Below, piece by piece: positions 1 to 11,613 of a stretch of 64,000 bases of DNA. The position numbers and the translations under genes were made by a program. The stretch spans positions 80,708,403-80,772,402 of the forward strand of contig NC_135714.1 of assembly GCF_964656455.1 (NCBI RefSeq), given 5' to 3'. The notes below the pieces were generated by a model that worked only from the letters and a program-made list of their open reading frames with translations, ran no database searches and was not told the DNA's origin. The stretch is from Halichoerus grypus. Its lineage: Eukaryota > Chordata > Mammalia > Carnivora > Phocidae. The number at the start of each line of letters is the position of its first letter. Within the stretch, counting starts at the first letter, position 1.

Positions 1-289
1 AACTACCAAGATCTGAACATAAAACATCTTAGAATATTTTTCTAAATGATATTATTATTGAAGTAGAATTCACAGAGAAATTGAAATTCTCAGAGACTTC
101 ATTTCAGTTTATCTACTAATGACATTTTCCAAGCTCTTCTCAAATTTTATTCAAGCTGTGAGGGATATATGCCTTGATTACTTCTCCCAACAATCAATAA
201 CAACAATACCAAAAATTGGGTTCACAGACAAAAGGCACACAGTTAGCTTTTTGTAAGATAACACTAAAAATGTGGGAAAAAAAAAAATA

Positions 290-434
290 GGGGCACCTGG
301 GTGGCTCAGTTGGTTGAGCTTCCAACTTTTAGTGGGGAGTATGCTTGAGATTCTCTCCCTCTGCCCCTTCCCCTGCTGTGCATGCATGCACAGTCTCTCT
401 CTAAAATCAATAAATCTTAAAAAAAAAAAAAAAA
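290..434 (+). mobile_element. Can-SINE, shortened body
   Basis: Starts GGGGCACCTGGGTGGCTCAG and ends AATAAATCTT plus poly(A). The middle is shorter than in the full element. The A-rich runs at both edges blur the target duplication. Confidence 0.9.
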
Positions 435-773
435 GATTAAAAAATACCTTAAGGGTTTTGGTGCTATTCTTATGTTGAATTATATGAAATTGCCACTGAT
501 CAATCGTTCAACTTTGGTACAATGCTTTCCTGAGGAAGGATTTTACCCTTTATGGACTATTTGACCTTTGATGGCTCACTCATTAGCTGACAATCCCCAC
601 TGTGTAGAGAATTAATTTCTTCCTCACTACAGGATATGCTGAACCACAGTTCTCTTATGAAAAAACTACATAAAAAATGTTTGGACTTTTATTTCAGTAA
701 GTCTACCATGAAGAAATTATAAAAAATATTCAGGCCATAAAGGGAAAATGTATTTTTTGGGTAAGTGAAACTA

Positions 774-3094
774 TAGGTATACCTCAGAGATACTGCAGAT
801 GCAGTTCTAAACCACCATACTAAAAGCAAGTTTACAAAAAAGTAAGTCAGACTATTGAAGTTTTTGGTTTCCCAATACACATAAAAGTTATGTTTATACT
901 ATACTGTACTTTAGTAAGGGTGCAACATCGTTGTCTAAAAAACTAATATATGTACCTTAATTTAAAAATACATTATTGCTAAAAACCATCATCTAAGCTT
1001 TTAGTGAGTCATAATCCTTTTGCTGGTGGAAGGTCCTGTTTTGATGATGCTGGCTGCTAACTGATCAGGGGGTGGTTACTGAAGGATGGGATAGCTGTGG
1101 TAAGACAGACAACAGTGAAGTTTGCCACATTAATTGACTCTTCCTTTCACAAACGACTTATCTGCAGCACGTCATGCTGTTTGGATATTTTATCTGCAAA
1201 ACTTCTTTCAAAATTGGAGTCAATCCTCTCAAACTCTGCTGCTGCTTTATCAACTAAGTTTATGTAATATTCTAAATCCTTTGTTGTTATTTCAACAATC
1301 TTCACAGCATCTTCATTTCAAGAAACCATTTTCTTTGCTCATCCACAACAAGCAACTCCTTATCCAATCAACTTTTATGATGAGTTGCAGCAATTCAGTC
1401 ATATGTTCAGGCTCCACTTCTCATTCTAGTTCTTAGCTATTTTTACCACATCTGCAGTTACTTCCTCCACCAAAGTCTTGAAGCCCTCAAAACCATCCAG
1501 GAGGGCTGGAATCAACTTCTTCCAAACACCTATTCATGTTGATACTTTGACCTCTACCCATGGAATCACAAATGTTCTTACTGGCGTCTTAGAATGGTGA
1601 ATCCTTTCCAGAAGGTTTTCAGTGTACTTTGTCCAGATCAATCAGAGGAATCCCTACCGATGGCAGCTATAGTCTAACAAAATGTATTCTTAAATAGTAA
1701 GACTTCAAAGTCAAAATTACTTCTTTATTCAGATGTTGTATAAACTGCAAAATAGATGTATTAGCAGGCATGAAAACAACATGTACCTTGTACATCAGAA
1801 CTCTTGGGTGACCAAGCACATTGTTCAATGAGCAGTAGTATTTTAAAAGGAATTTTTTGTTCTGAGCAGGTTTGAACAGTGGGCTTAAAATATTCAGTAA
1901 ACCATTTTGTAAACAAAAGTGCTGTCATTCAGACTTTACTCTTCCATTTATAAAGCATAGGAGAGTAGATTTAGCATAATTCTTTAGGACCCTAGGATTT
2001 TCAGGACAGTAAATAAGCATTGGCTTCAACCTAAAGTCACCGGCTATATTAGACCCTAACAGGAGTCAGCCTGTCCTTGGAAGCTAGGCACTGACTTCTC
2101 CTCTCTAGCTGTGGAAGTCCATCCAGATGGCATCTTCTTCCACTAGAAGGCTGTTTCATTTACACTGAAAACCTACTGTTTAGTGTAGACAGCTTCATAA
2201 TATTCTTAGCTAAATCTTCTGGATAACTTGCAGCAGCTTCTACATCAGCACTTGCTGCCTCACCTTGCACTTTGATGTTACAGAGACAGTTTCTTTCCTT
2301 AAACCTCATGAACCAAACCATGTTAGCTTTAAACTTTTCTTCTGAAGCTTCCTCACCTCTCTCAGCCTTCATAGAATTGAAGAGAATTAGGTCCTTGCTC
2401 TGGATTAGGTTTTAGCTTAAGGGAACGTTGTGGTTGATCTCCTCTCCAGACCACTTAAACTTTCTCCCTATCAGCAATAAGGCTGTTTTCACTTTCTCAT
2501 TATTCATGTGCTCACTGGAGTAGCACTTTTAATTTCCTTCAAGAACTTTTCCTTTGCCTTCACAAGTTGTCTATTTAGTGCAAGAGGCTTATTTTTTGGC
2601 CCATCTCGGCTTTCAACATGCCTTCCTCACTAAGCTTAATCATTTCTAGCTTTTGATTTAAAGTGAGATGTGTATGACTCTTCCTTTCACTTGAATACTT
2701 ACAGGCCACTATAGGGTTATTAATTGGCCTAATTTCAATATTGTTGTGTCTCAGGGGAGAGGGAGAGAGATGGGGAACAACCAGTGAATAAAGCAATTAG
2801 AACAAAACACAGTATTTATTAAGTATGTCATCTTACACGGGCACAGTTCATGGTGCCCCAAAATAATTGTAATAGTTACATCAAAGATCACTGATTGCAG
2901 ATTACCATAACAAACATAATGAAAAAGTTTTCAGATATTGCAAGAATTGCCAAAATGTGACAAAGAGACACAAAATTAGCAAATGCTGTTGGAAAAAATG
3001 GCACCAAAAGACTTGCTCAAAGCAGGGTCACCACAAACCTCCAATTTGTAAAAAATGAAGTATCTGCAAAATGCAATGAAACAAGGGATGCCTG
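774..3094 (-). mobile_element. Tigger1 (TcMar/pogo) DNA transposon, nearly full length, dead
   Basis: The left end (GGTATACCTCAGAGATACTG from 776) and right end (ACAAGGGATGCCTG to 3094) are the diverged inverted termini of Tigger1, with a TA at the left boundary. Length is close to the family's 2.4 kb. The transposase lies on the minus strand: the start region at 2796-2575 reads LTLNQKLEMIKLSEEGM, the helix-turn-helix N-terminus, and further pieces follow at 2372-2160. Stops and indels break the frame throughout. It is an old fixed copy in EIF4E intron 2. Confidence 0.9.
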
Positions 3095-3396
3095 TGAAAC
3101 TTACACAGGCTTATGGTTTTTTAAAGTAGATAGGGTAAAAAAGTCTTGGGGTAGGGGAATGAAAGGAATTGAAATGCTTAAATATCCTCAAATAATTCTA
3201 ATTTACTTTCTTCTAGAGTCTTAAAATATTTCTGCATTGCCTTTTTCTTCTATCAGCTCTCAGAGCATTAATGTTAATTTTCATCATATAAACCATAAAA
3301 ACACAAATATACTGGGAAGGTGTGGGGTGGAATTGGGAAAACTATATAATGAGCTACTACTCACCTACTACACTTAACTATGAAACTTAACTCATC

Positions 3397-3499
3397 TTTT
3401 TTTTTTTTTAAAGTAGGCTCCACCCCAACATGGAGCTTGAACTCACGACCCCTGAGATCAAGAGTTGCACGCTCTACCAACTGAGGCAGCTAGGTGTCT
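3397..3499 (-). mobile_element. tRNA-Lys-type short Can-SINE
   Basis: Poly(T) followed by the reverse of a tRNA-like body (GAGATCAAGAGTTGCACGC, CTACCAACTGAGGCAGC). Flanked by TGAAACTTAACTCATCT and TGAAACTTAATTCATCT, a 17-base target duplication with one change. Confidence 0.9.
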
Positions 3500-3539
3500 T
3501 GAAACTTAATTCATCTTAACCTCTCCTCTTTCCTCTCAT

Positions 3540-4200
3540 AACTTGTCTTAAAAAGAAACCAACCAAGCTCCAGACTCCATATCCCCCAGCCTTTTCTCCT
3601 TCACAGCACAACTTCAATTTGCTTATTCTTGCTCTATAATACATTTATATTCACTATACAAACTACTCCAATCTTTTTCCATCATCTACATTCTACTAAA
3701 CTTTCTCCTACATTAGCAAGGAGTTTATCATTCAATCCAATGGCCATTTTGAGCCTTTTTCAATTGTTTAATCCAATGGATATTTGACCTTTTTGTGGAA
3801 CATATGCTATTGACCACCTGGCCTTAAACCATTTTCTTTGTTTCCCTGACCACCACTCTATCGTAGTTTATACAGTTTATGTCTAAACCCTTCATAGGCA
3901 TTATCCCTCCAAAAAAATCCCTTATAAGCTGGTATCCCAAGCCTCTCTGTCTTGAGTCAAGTTCACTTTAAAGAGAATTCATTTACGATTATAGTTTCAC
4001 TTCCACCAATTACTGATGAATTTCAAACCCAATGTCTCAACCGGTTCTCTTTTCTGAGCTCAAGATTTACACATAAAACTGCTTGCTAGAAACAGGTTAT
4101 CCAAGTGAAAATGGAATCTTCAACCTGATATAACTAAAACTAGTCTCGCCTTATTGTTCCCCCCCAAACCTGTCCTATTTTACTATTTACCTCAATGCCT
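3540..4200 (+). mobile_element. Ancient L2 LINE remnant
   Basis: Pieces such as AATCCAATGGCCATTTTGAG and TATTGACCACCTGG echo the L2 reverse transcriptase region, in order and on the plus strand. It is very diverged, and extent is approximate. Confidence 0.5.
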
Positions 4201-4233
4201 GAGTCAGAAGAACCTATGTATCAGAAGGCTTAC

Positions 4234-4340
4234 CTGTTCTGTAAAGGATGTTTAATATAGTGTTCTGGGTTAGCAACCTCCTGATTAGATTCTGTTTTCT
4301 CTTCTTCTGTAGGCGGGGGATTAGGAGTAGGGGTGGTTTC
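4234..4340 (-). CDS. EIF4E: EIF4E coding exon 2 (residues 7-41)
   Basis: A 107-base exon bounded by a CCATTAG acceptor (AG at 4342-4341) and a GTAAGCC donor (4233-4227). It encodes 35 codons plus AG of codon 42 (Arg): ETTPTPNPPPTEEEK, then TESNQEVANPEHYIK, then HPLQN. This is the flexible acidic N-terminal tail of eIF4E, ending in the conserved His37-Pro38-Leu39 that helps form the dorsal surface where eIF4G and 4E-BPs dock; the cap-binding tryptophans lie in later exons. The reading frame is intact with no stop. Residue 16 is Pro, where human has Thr as I recall it, a change in the variable tail. No alternative identity is plausible. Confidence 0.96.
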
Positions 4341-4342
4341 CT

Positions 4343-4913
4343 AATGGAAAATAATAAAACATTATTTTAAATTTCTTAACATAACTATGATAGCAATACT
4401 CTAAATCAAATACTGCCACTATTCTTTTTTTAAGAAGAATTATAAAAGCATTTCATAAAACAGACCAAAGACGAAGCGCTAAGAAAAGCACCAGATTCTC
4501 CATTCTAGCATCTCTTCACTAAGAGCAAAAGGCTTCTCAATAAAAATACAGTCCATATACAGTTATCTGTGACACATTCTGGTATCAGAAAGATTGTTAG
4601 ACACCATGCAACAAAGCTAAGAAAATCAGCTGTCTTTCCTAACATACCATTAAAGTACCATGTACAGTTTGGAGGGTGGGGGAAATATGACTAAAGTTTG
4701 GAGAGAATAATAACTATATTACAATGACAAAAGAGAGCTTTATAAACTGATCAAGCCAATACTACACAGGTCCTTCCCTCTTGTCACACTATTATATGGT
4801 AACTTAGAAGTTCAGCAACTTCTGTCATTTTCAAATGGCCCCAGGCAAAAAAGCTCAATGCTGGCTTGAACTTAAATCTTCTTCTAGGTTAGACATAATT
4901 AATATTGTCATCT
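4343..4913. other. Unique-looking intronic sequence beside exon 2
   Basis: AT-rich intron 1 sequence with no recognised repeat. The acceptor tract for exon 2 lies at its left edge. Confidence 0.5.
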
Positions 4914-4929
4914 AAAAATGTCAGGAAAA

Positions 4930-5125
4930 GGGGCACCTGGGTGGCTCAGTCAGTTAAGCGTCTGCCTTTGGCTCAGGTCATGATCCCAGGGTCCTGGGAT
5001 GGAGCCCTGCATCAGGCTCCCTGCTCAGTAGAGAGCCTGCTTCTCCCTCTGCCTGCCAGTACCCCTGCTTGTGCTCTTTCCCTGTCAAATAAATAAATAA
5101 AATCTTAAAAAAAAAAAAATCCTTT
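4930..5125 (+). mobile_element. Can-SINE, full length
   Basis: Complete tRNA-like head, CT-rich middle, (AAAT)n and poly(A). Perfect 16-base target duplication AAAAATGTCAGGAAAA at 4914-4929 and 5126-5141, which indicates a young insertion. Confidence 0.96.
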
Positions 5126-6245
5126 AAAAATGTCAGGAAAAAACAGAGCTTGGGGATAATCTGTGTTCTCCACATTGCTCCATGTAGCTCTTCACCCAAT
5201 TATAAACTATTTCAACAAAACTGAATGCTAAGGCAAGGCACCAGAAGCTAAAACAAAAGCTGATTTTTTTCAAAAAGGGCACCACAAGTCTGGGGATAAA
5301 TTGAACCAGCAAAACAACAGAGATGTATGCTCACATTAACAGGATTATGCAAATCAGAGATGTAGGATCTAAAGGTATCCTAGTGGATAGGTAGTATTCA
5401 TTTTACAAAATACATTTTTCTTAATAACATGACATGTCTAGGAACTAATTTCTACTAGCCTATGAAGTCACTCATAACAGAGGCTATGTCTTGATTTTGC
5501 TCACAACTGTAATGCCAATGAGCAAAGTGCTATACTCAATAGGAACTTATTGTCTTGATTTCTTAAGTAATAAATGTAAATGTTTACAAAGCAATTAAGA
5601 CTCTAAAATTTACAGAGTAGTCAATGCCCTAAATTCACCATTTTTTACCAGCATTTTTTGATCAATTTACATCATCATATAGATAATTACAAAATGCCAT
5701 TCCTTACCCCACTAGATTAAAATTAATGATAGTTTTCAGACAGAGGCAATCTCAATGGATCAAGAAAATAGGGAACAGTTAGGGACTAAGTGGGCCTAGG
5801 GAGACAGGGTACTAGAGAAAAGTGGGCTACAGAGGAGTAAGCCTCAAAAATCTATGTAAAAGTCCCTCAGAGGTCCTTGGCTAGTTGCTAAGCTGTGATG
5901 TTCAGAGTACAGCTCTGGGTAGTCTAGCAGAGAACAGCTGAGCCAAGGCTTCAGAGGCTGTATACCATTAGGAAGACTGGGTTCAGACCCAGCTCAGAGT
6001 GGGTGGGTGAAAATCCTCAGCTTTCAGATGAAATCCTAGAAAGGCCATGCCCTAGGAATCAGGTGAAATACGTCTAACAAATCCTAAAACCAATCTTCTG
6101 ACAGGATCAATGTAATCTACCTATAAATTAAGTGCCTCCAAGAACCAAACTCTACATTCTTCAGAAGAGAACATAAGTCTGTCTTTATGAATGTTATTTA
6201 CTATATCCTACCAAACAATCAAACATTACTAGACATGCAAAGAAA

Positions 6246-6644
6246 TTTTTTTTTTAAGATTTTATTTATTTATGGGGTGCCTGGGTGGCTCAGTTAAGTA
6301 TCTGCCTTTGGCTCAGGTCACGATCCCAGGGTCCTAGAATCGAGTCCCACATCGGGCTCCTTGCTCAGCAGGGAGCCTGCTTCTCCCTCTCCCTCTGCCT
6401 GCCGCTCCCCTTGCTTGTGCTCTCTCTCACTCTGTCAAATAAATAAAAAATCTTAAGATTTTATTTATTCAGAGAGAGCAAGAATGAGAGACTACAAGCA
6501 GGGGTTGGGGGGGAAGTAGAGGGAAAGGGAGAAGCAGGCTCCTCGCTAAGCAAGGAGCCCGATGCTGGGCTCAATTCCAGGACCCTGAGATCATGATCCG
6601 AGCTGAAGGCGGATGCTTAACCGACTAAGCCATTCAGGCACCCC
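6246..6644 (-). mobile_element. Can-SINE split by a nested Can-SINE (outer element)
   Basis: Minus-strand element made of 6246-6272 (tail) and 6456-6644 (body and head), interrupted by the plus-strand element at 6274-6455. Flanks GCAAAGAAATTTTT and GCAAAGAATTTTTT are its own target duplication. Confidence 0.92.
6274..6455 (+). mobile_element. Can-SINE nested in another Can-SINE (inner element)
   Basis: Plus-strand full element from GGGGTGCCTGGGTGGCTCAG to AAATCTT. It is bordered by AAGATTTTATTTATT on both sides, a duplication of the outer element's tail. Confidence 0.93.
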
Positions 6645-6937
6645 GGCAAAGAATTTTTTTTAAAGTCACTAATGATCAAGAGATTCACCTGTCCACAGAA
6701 AGACATCCAGACATGACCCAGATAATGGAGTTAATAACTATGATTACTATGGTAAAACAGCAGACAAAGACATAATAACCAAGATTACTATAGTAAAATA
6801 GAGAAGATAGGGGAAAGGATGAAAAAAAAAATGGGGAGTGTTTGAAAAGAAAACTGAAATCTATTTTTAAAAAGAACCAAATAGACATAATTATGGAACT
6901 GCCAAATACAATGTCTGAAATTAAGAGTTCACTGAAT

Positions 6938-7128
6938 GGGGGCACCACGGTGGCACAGTCGGTTAAGCGTCCAACTCTGATTCAGCTCAGGTCATGATCT
7001 CATGGTCATGAAATCAAGCCCCACGTGGAGCTCCACACTCAGTGTGGAGTGATGCCTGAGATTCTCTCTCCCTCTGCCCCTCCCCCTGCTTGTTCTCTCT
7101 CCCTCTCAAATAAATAAATAAAGCTTAA
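6938..7128 (+). mobile_element. Can-SINE, older subfamily
   Basis: Diverged head (GGCACCACGGTGGCACAGTC), with GAGATTCTCTCTCCCTCTGC in the middle. Target duplication AGTTCACTGAATG / AGTTCACCGAATG. Confidence 0.92.
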
Positions 7129-8436
7129 AGAGTTCACCGAATGATTAACAACAAATTCAACTCTGCAGAGTGTGAGATTGGTGAACTCAAACATAGGTCA
7201 ACAGCAGATATTCAAATAAATAGAGAGAGAAAAATAGATGGTAAGAAACATTATGGAAGACAGTTAAAAAGTTCAAGGACAAGATGAGAGAATGGGACAG
7301 AAGCATACACAATGACCAAAATTTACCAAATCTCATCAGAAACTCAAGTCACAGATTCAAAAAGCTCAAGGAACTCCAAGCAGTAAAATACAAACAAAAC
7401 TATACCTGGGCATATCAGCTTCGAACTACTGAAAACTTAAAGAAGTCACATTAAAAGCAGTTAGGAAAGGGGACACACACACACACACCATTCACAAGAA
7501 TAATAAGATTAACAGCTAACTCCCCAACAGAAACTCTGGAAGCCATTAAGACAACAGAATGACATCTCCACACTGAAAGAAAAATGGTCAACCTAGAATT
7601 CAGTGCCTAGGAAAAATATCCTTCAGAACTGGATAAATACACAGATGCACAAAAACAGACACAACCCCTTCTCCCCCAACACATACACACAGGTCCAAAA
7701 CAAAAAGGAACAAACACCAAAGGAAAAGTCTTCAGACTAGAGGGGAAAAAAAAGAGCGCAGGTAGGAACATGAAAATGCAAAAAAGAATGAAAAGCACTG
7801 GAAAATGTAAATAGGTGGATCAATTTGTCAAAGACTATGAACAGTTTAAAAGAACAATAATAATGATGTCTTACAGAGTTTAAAATAATAATGATGGTTC
7901 TAGCAAAGGATTAGGTATATATAAATTTGTAAGGCTAGGTGTATAGCACATTCTTCCTCCAGAAGTTAAGTACTATAAATTCTCTTATTTATCTAAATTA
8001 AAAGACAAGTAAAATTTACTCATAAGTTCCAAATCCTCAATACAAACCATACTTTCACAACATTTATTTAAACAGTTTATGTCAGCAGCGCATAAAAACA
8101 ATGAATTAATTATAGTATGAATAATTATACATTTCACGAGATCCAAAATATCACCTGCTAACTAACTCAGTATTTTACTTTCTTTTCGATTACTCAACTC
8201 TTTTCACAATTAGGGGAATGATGACTTAGATGGTATCAAAAATCTCTGGATACATAGGAACTAAAAGCAGGTAGTAACTCAGTAAAAAGTACATTAAGTT
8301 CCTAGAATTTAAAAGTTTCTTTTGAATTAAAAGTCCTACCTTAACTAATGTTTTAGTCTTTACATTAAGAATTTATAATTTTGAATTTTTCTTATAACTA
8401 AAATTAAAATAACTACAACTTTAAATAAATGTGTGT

Positions 8437-8631
8437 GGGGCGCCTGGGTGGCTCAGTTGGTTAAGTGACTGCCTTCGGCTCAGGTCATGATCCTGGAGTC
8501 CCTGGATCGAGTCCCGCATGGGGCTCCCTGCTCGGCAGGGAGTCTGCTTCTCCCTCTGACCCTCCCCCCTCTCATGTACTCGCTCTCTCTCATTCTCTCT
8601 CTCTCAAATAAATAAATAAAATCTTAAAAAA

Positions 8632-8670
<39 letters not shown>
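8437..8670 (+). mobile_element. Can-SINE with expanded (TAAA)n tail
   Basis: Typical head and body from GGGGCGCCTGGGTGGCTCAG. Duplicated flank TAAATAAATGTGTGTG. The tail carries a long tetranucleotide run. Confidence 0.95.
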
Positions 8671-8674
<4 letters not shown>

Positions 8675-8676
8675 AT
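8604..8676 (+). repeat. (AAAT)n microsatellite in a SINE tail
   Basis: AAAT repeats broken once by ATCTTAAAA, then about eleven nearly perfect AAAT units. Likely length-variable between individuals. Confidence 0.9.
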
Positions 8677-8810
8677 GTGTGTGGATGTATAAAAATGTAA
8701 AACCTTTCAGCCTTCACTTTTAATATTATACAAATATGCTAGATGTTAAGACAAATACTCTAAAACACTCCGAAAAAAATATTAAACAATCATCTTTCAG
8801 TATTTAAAAC

Positions 8811-9001
8811 TTTTTTTTACGATTTTATTTATTTGACAGAGACAGAGCAAAAGAGCACAAGCAGGGAAGGCAGCAGAGGGAGAGGGAGAAGCATGCTCCC
8901 GGCTGAGCAAGGAGCCTGACTTGGAGCTCAATCCCAGGACCCTGGGATCATGACCTGAGCCAAAGGCAGATGCTTAACCAACTGAGCCACCCAGGCACCC
9001 T
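8811..9001 (-). mobile_element. Can-SINE
   Basis: Reverse orientation, from poly(T)-ACGATTTTATTTATTTGACA to GAGCCACCCAGGCACCC. Moderately diverged. Confidence 0.94.
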
Positions 9002-9119
9002 CCCCGCTTTTTAAAAAGATTTTACAAAACTTTTTTTTTTAAATATAAGCATAGACTGACATTTATTTAGCCTTTTAAGTTACCATCTGCAGTTTTAATA
9101 GTCTCATGTTCAAATTTTT

Positions 9120-9285
9120 TTTAAAGATTTTATTTATTTAGAGAGGGAGCTTACATGCCTGCGTGGAGGGGAGGGGCAGAGGGACAGAGAGCCTTAAACA
9201 GGGCTCACTCTCATGATCCTAAGATCACGACCTGAGCCAAAACCAAGAGTCAGACAATCAACCGACTGCGCCACCCAGGTGCCCC
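9120..9285 (-). mobile_element. Can-SINE, older
   Basis: Reverse orientation, ending CGCCACCCAGGTGCCCC. Target duplication CTCATGTTCAAATTTTT on both sides. Confidence 0.93.
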
Positions 9286-9301
9286 TCATGTTCAAATTTT
9301 T

Positions 9302-10619
9302 ACCTTAAGAATTTCTCAAACTCTTTTAATAAAGAAACAATGGTTTTAATAGCCATTTCCAAGATAGAATATAAAATACTCAAATACTCTACGAAAATAT
9401 TCATTAACACGGCACAAACCAAATCTAATAAAAGTTAGAAATCACTTCATGATGGAATTTACTTATGAAAACATTAATATTAAAAACCACATATAAAAGG
9501 GCACATTAAAAAAGGAAAAGTCATATTTTCTTATTTAGGCCATATTTTGTTATGATCATCTACTTGTCTCACCAATTCATTCTTAATCAGGAGAAATTTA
9601 AACCAAAATCTAAACCAAAAATTTATTAATCATTCACCTTTTAAGTTGCTTGCAACTATATTGTAAATTATTGCAAACAAATAAAAAAAACTTGTTTGAG
9701 ACTGTTGAGACATGCCTCTCTGTTAATTTCTTTCAACTTATTTAGTTATAAAACCCCTCAACTTTGATTCAAATAATCAAAATGCTTTTTTTAAAAAACT
9801 TAGATAAAACAAAAGAAAAAATATTATCAAAATATTTAAGACTTCCAGGCTAATTCTGTAAGGGTAGTCCTCTATGGGGAAAGTCCAATTCCTACACAAA
9901 CGTTTGAATCTATAGCAACATACACAATGAGAAACGATGTCCAGAATGATGGCCATACTATATTAAATTCTTTGATCAAAAAATGATTTAAAAAAATGAT
10001 TTATAATTATGAGCATATGCCAAATCAGAAGAAATATAATTTATTTTTTAAAGAACTGGGACAAAACTGATTTCAGTTCACTCATCAGTTAAGCATAAAC
10101 CTCATATAACAAATCTCCATATTATCCATTTTTTGTTCTAATTTACTAAGTACTTCTAATATAAACTGAATTTGAAAATAAAATTATCTTGGAATTTTAT
10201 CTCCTCTTAAAATTATTTGGAAAGCTATCTAAGACTTAAGATTACCATGAAATAGGTATAGGAAGGCTATGTGTTATTTGTTAACACCAACTTCACAAAA
10301 TTCTCCCTGAAAACTCCACAGCAGGTACTTTCACGGTATCTTTAACAACTGATTCAGTTATTTATTTTTAGTAAGATCATCAAAGTAGCAAGTAAAGCAA
10401 ACAAGATTATTGTATGATCTGTATAAGAACTAAAAAATGTATTTTATAACGTCATTTTATGGTTGCTTTATATATAGAGCAGACAATAAGTTTTAAATTT
10501 ACATTCAATTTAAAAACAAAATTCTTTACTGCAAAGTTCCACAACATCCCTCTACCTACCCTCTAAGCTCCTCTGTAAACAAATTTCATTGAGAATTACA
10601 ACTTAAATATCCATATTTG
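9302..10619. other. AT-rich intronic sequence with no recognised feature
   Basis: Unique-looking, AT-rich intron 1 sequence. No repeat, exon or RNA gene could be supported. Confidence 0.5.
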
Positions 10620-10637
10620 CCAGTGTTTCTAAATTTA

Positions 10638-10846
10638 TTTATTTATTTATTTATTTTTAAGATTTTATTTATTTATTTGACAGAGAGAGACACAGCGAGA
10701 GAGGGAACACAAGCAGGGGGAGTGGGAGAGGGAGAAGCAGGCTTCCCGCGGAGCAGGGAGCCCAATGTGGGGCTCGATCCCAGGACTCTGGGATCATGAC
10801 CTGAGCCGAAGGCAGATGCTTAACGACTGAGCCACCCAGGCGCCCC
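10638..10846 (-). mobile_element. Can-SINE, young
   Basis: Reverse orientation and near consensus, with a long (TTTA)n at the left. Perfect 18-base target duplication CCAGTGTTTCTAAATTTA at 10620-10637 and 10848-10865. Confidence 0.96.
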
Positions 10847-11192
10847 ACCAGTGTTTCTAAATTTAAAAATTATGCAAATAAAACACAAAAGGCTAGTTTA
10901 ACAGATTATTATACTCTCAAAGTAATCAAATACACTTTTTTCTTTCCAAGTTTTTATTTAAATTCTAGTTAACATACAGTGGAATATTAGTTTCAGGTGT
11001 AGAATTTAGTGATTTAACACTCACATACAACACCTGGTGCTCATCACAAGTGCACTCCTTAATCCCTATCACCTATTTAACCCATCCTCCTACCCACCTC
11101 CCCTCCAGTAATCCTCAGTTTGTTGTCTATAGTTAACAGTCTATTTCTTGGTTTGCCTTTTATTTAACTCCTGTGTTCATTTGTTTTATTTT

Positions 11193-11381
11193 GTTTTTAA
11201 AGATCTTATTTATTTTTTGACAGAGAGACAGCGAGAGAGGGAACACAAGCAGGCGGAGTGGGGGAGGGAGAAGCAGGCTTCCCGCTGAGCAAGGAGCCCT
11301 ATGTGGGGCTAGATCCCAGGACTCTGGGATCATGACCTGAGCAGAAGGCAGATGCTTAACAACTGAGCCACCCAGGCACCC
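11193..11381 (-). mobile_element. Can-SINE inserted in L1
   Basis: Reverse orientation, near consensus. It splits the L1 3' UTR phrase around GTTTTATTTTGTTTTT / GTTTTGTTTCTT, which is the imperfect target duplication. Confidence 0.93.
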
Positions 11382-11392
11382 GTTTTGTTTCT

Positions 11393-11510
11393 TAAATTCC
11401 CCATATGAGTGAAATCATATGGCATTTGTCTTTCTCTGACTTAGCTTATTTTGTTCCACATATGAGTGAAATCATATAGTATTTGTCCTTCTCTGACTTA
11501 TTTAGCTTAG
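11393..11510. repeat. Tandem duplication inside the L1 3' UTR
   Basis: CATATGAGTGAAATCATAT followed by a TTTGTC-TTCTCTGACTTA block occurs twice about 58 bases apart (from 11402 and 11459). The two copies differ at a few bases. Confidence 0.8.
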
Positions 11511-11582
11511 CATAATACTCTTTAGCTCCATCCATGTTGTTGCAAATGGCAAGATTTCATTCTTTTTGATGGCTGAGTAATA

Positions 11583-11613
11583 TTTCTGTGTGTGTGTGTG
11601 TTTGTGTGTGTGT
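11583..11613 (+). repeat. (TG)n microsatellite
   Basis: A TG run with one TTT interruption, inside the L1 at its usual AC-rich site on the opposite strand. Confidence 0.85.

Larger units (their letters stand above)
5740..7870 (+). mobile_element. Old L1 fragments (L1M class), interrupted by SINEs
   Basis: Stretches at 5740-6240, 6660-6937 and 7129-7870 have the composition and phrases of mammalian L1 (for example CTCAAGGAACTCCAAGCAG, AATAATAAGATTAACAGC, CTGGAAGCCATTAAGACAAC). Frames are broken. The SINEs at 6246-6644 and 6938-7128 inserted later. Confidence 0.6.

Noticed and set aside
3397..3499. tRNA-like sequence with A and B box (also at 13169, 15951, 34741, 41369, 42540, 45796, 61929)
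   Set aside because: Poly(A) tails and target duplications show SINEs. No intact tRNA cloverleaf gene is present.
1..4233. EIF4E exon 3 within the window
   Set aside because: No segment encoding the conserved tryptophan-rich start of exon 3 with splice sites was found on the minus strand; the interval is a Tigger1, L2 and SINE-bearing intron.
10617..10799. Short open frame with LFIYLTERDTAREGTQ and similar ones at 19310, 36428 and 38698
   Set aside because: The same peptide recurs in many places because it is the translation of the Can-SINE body.
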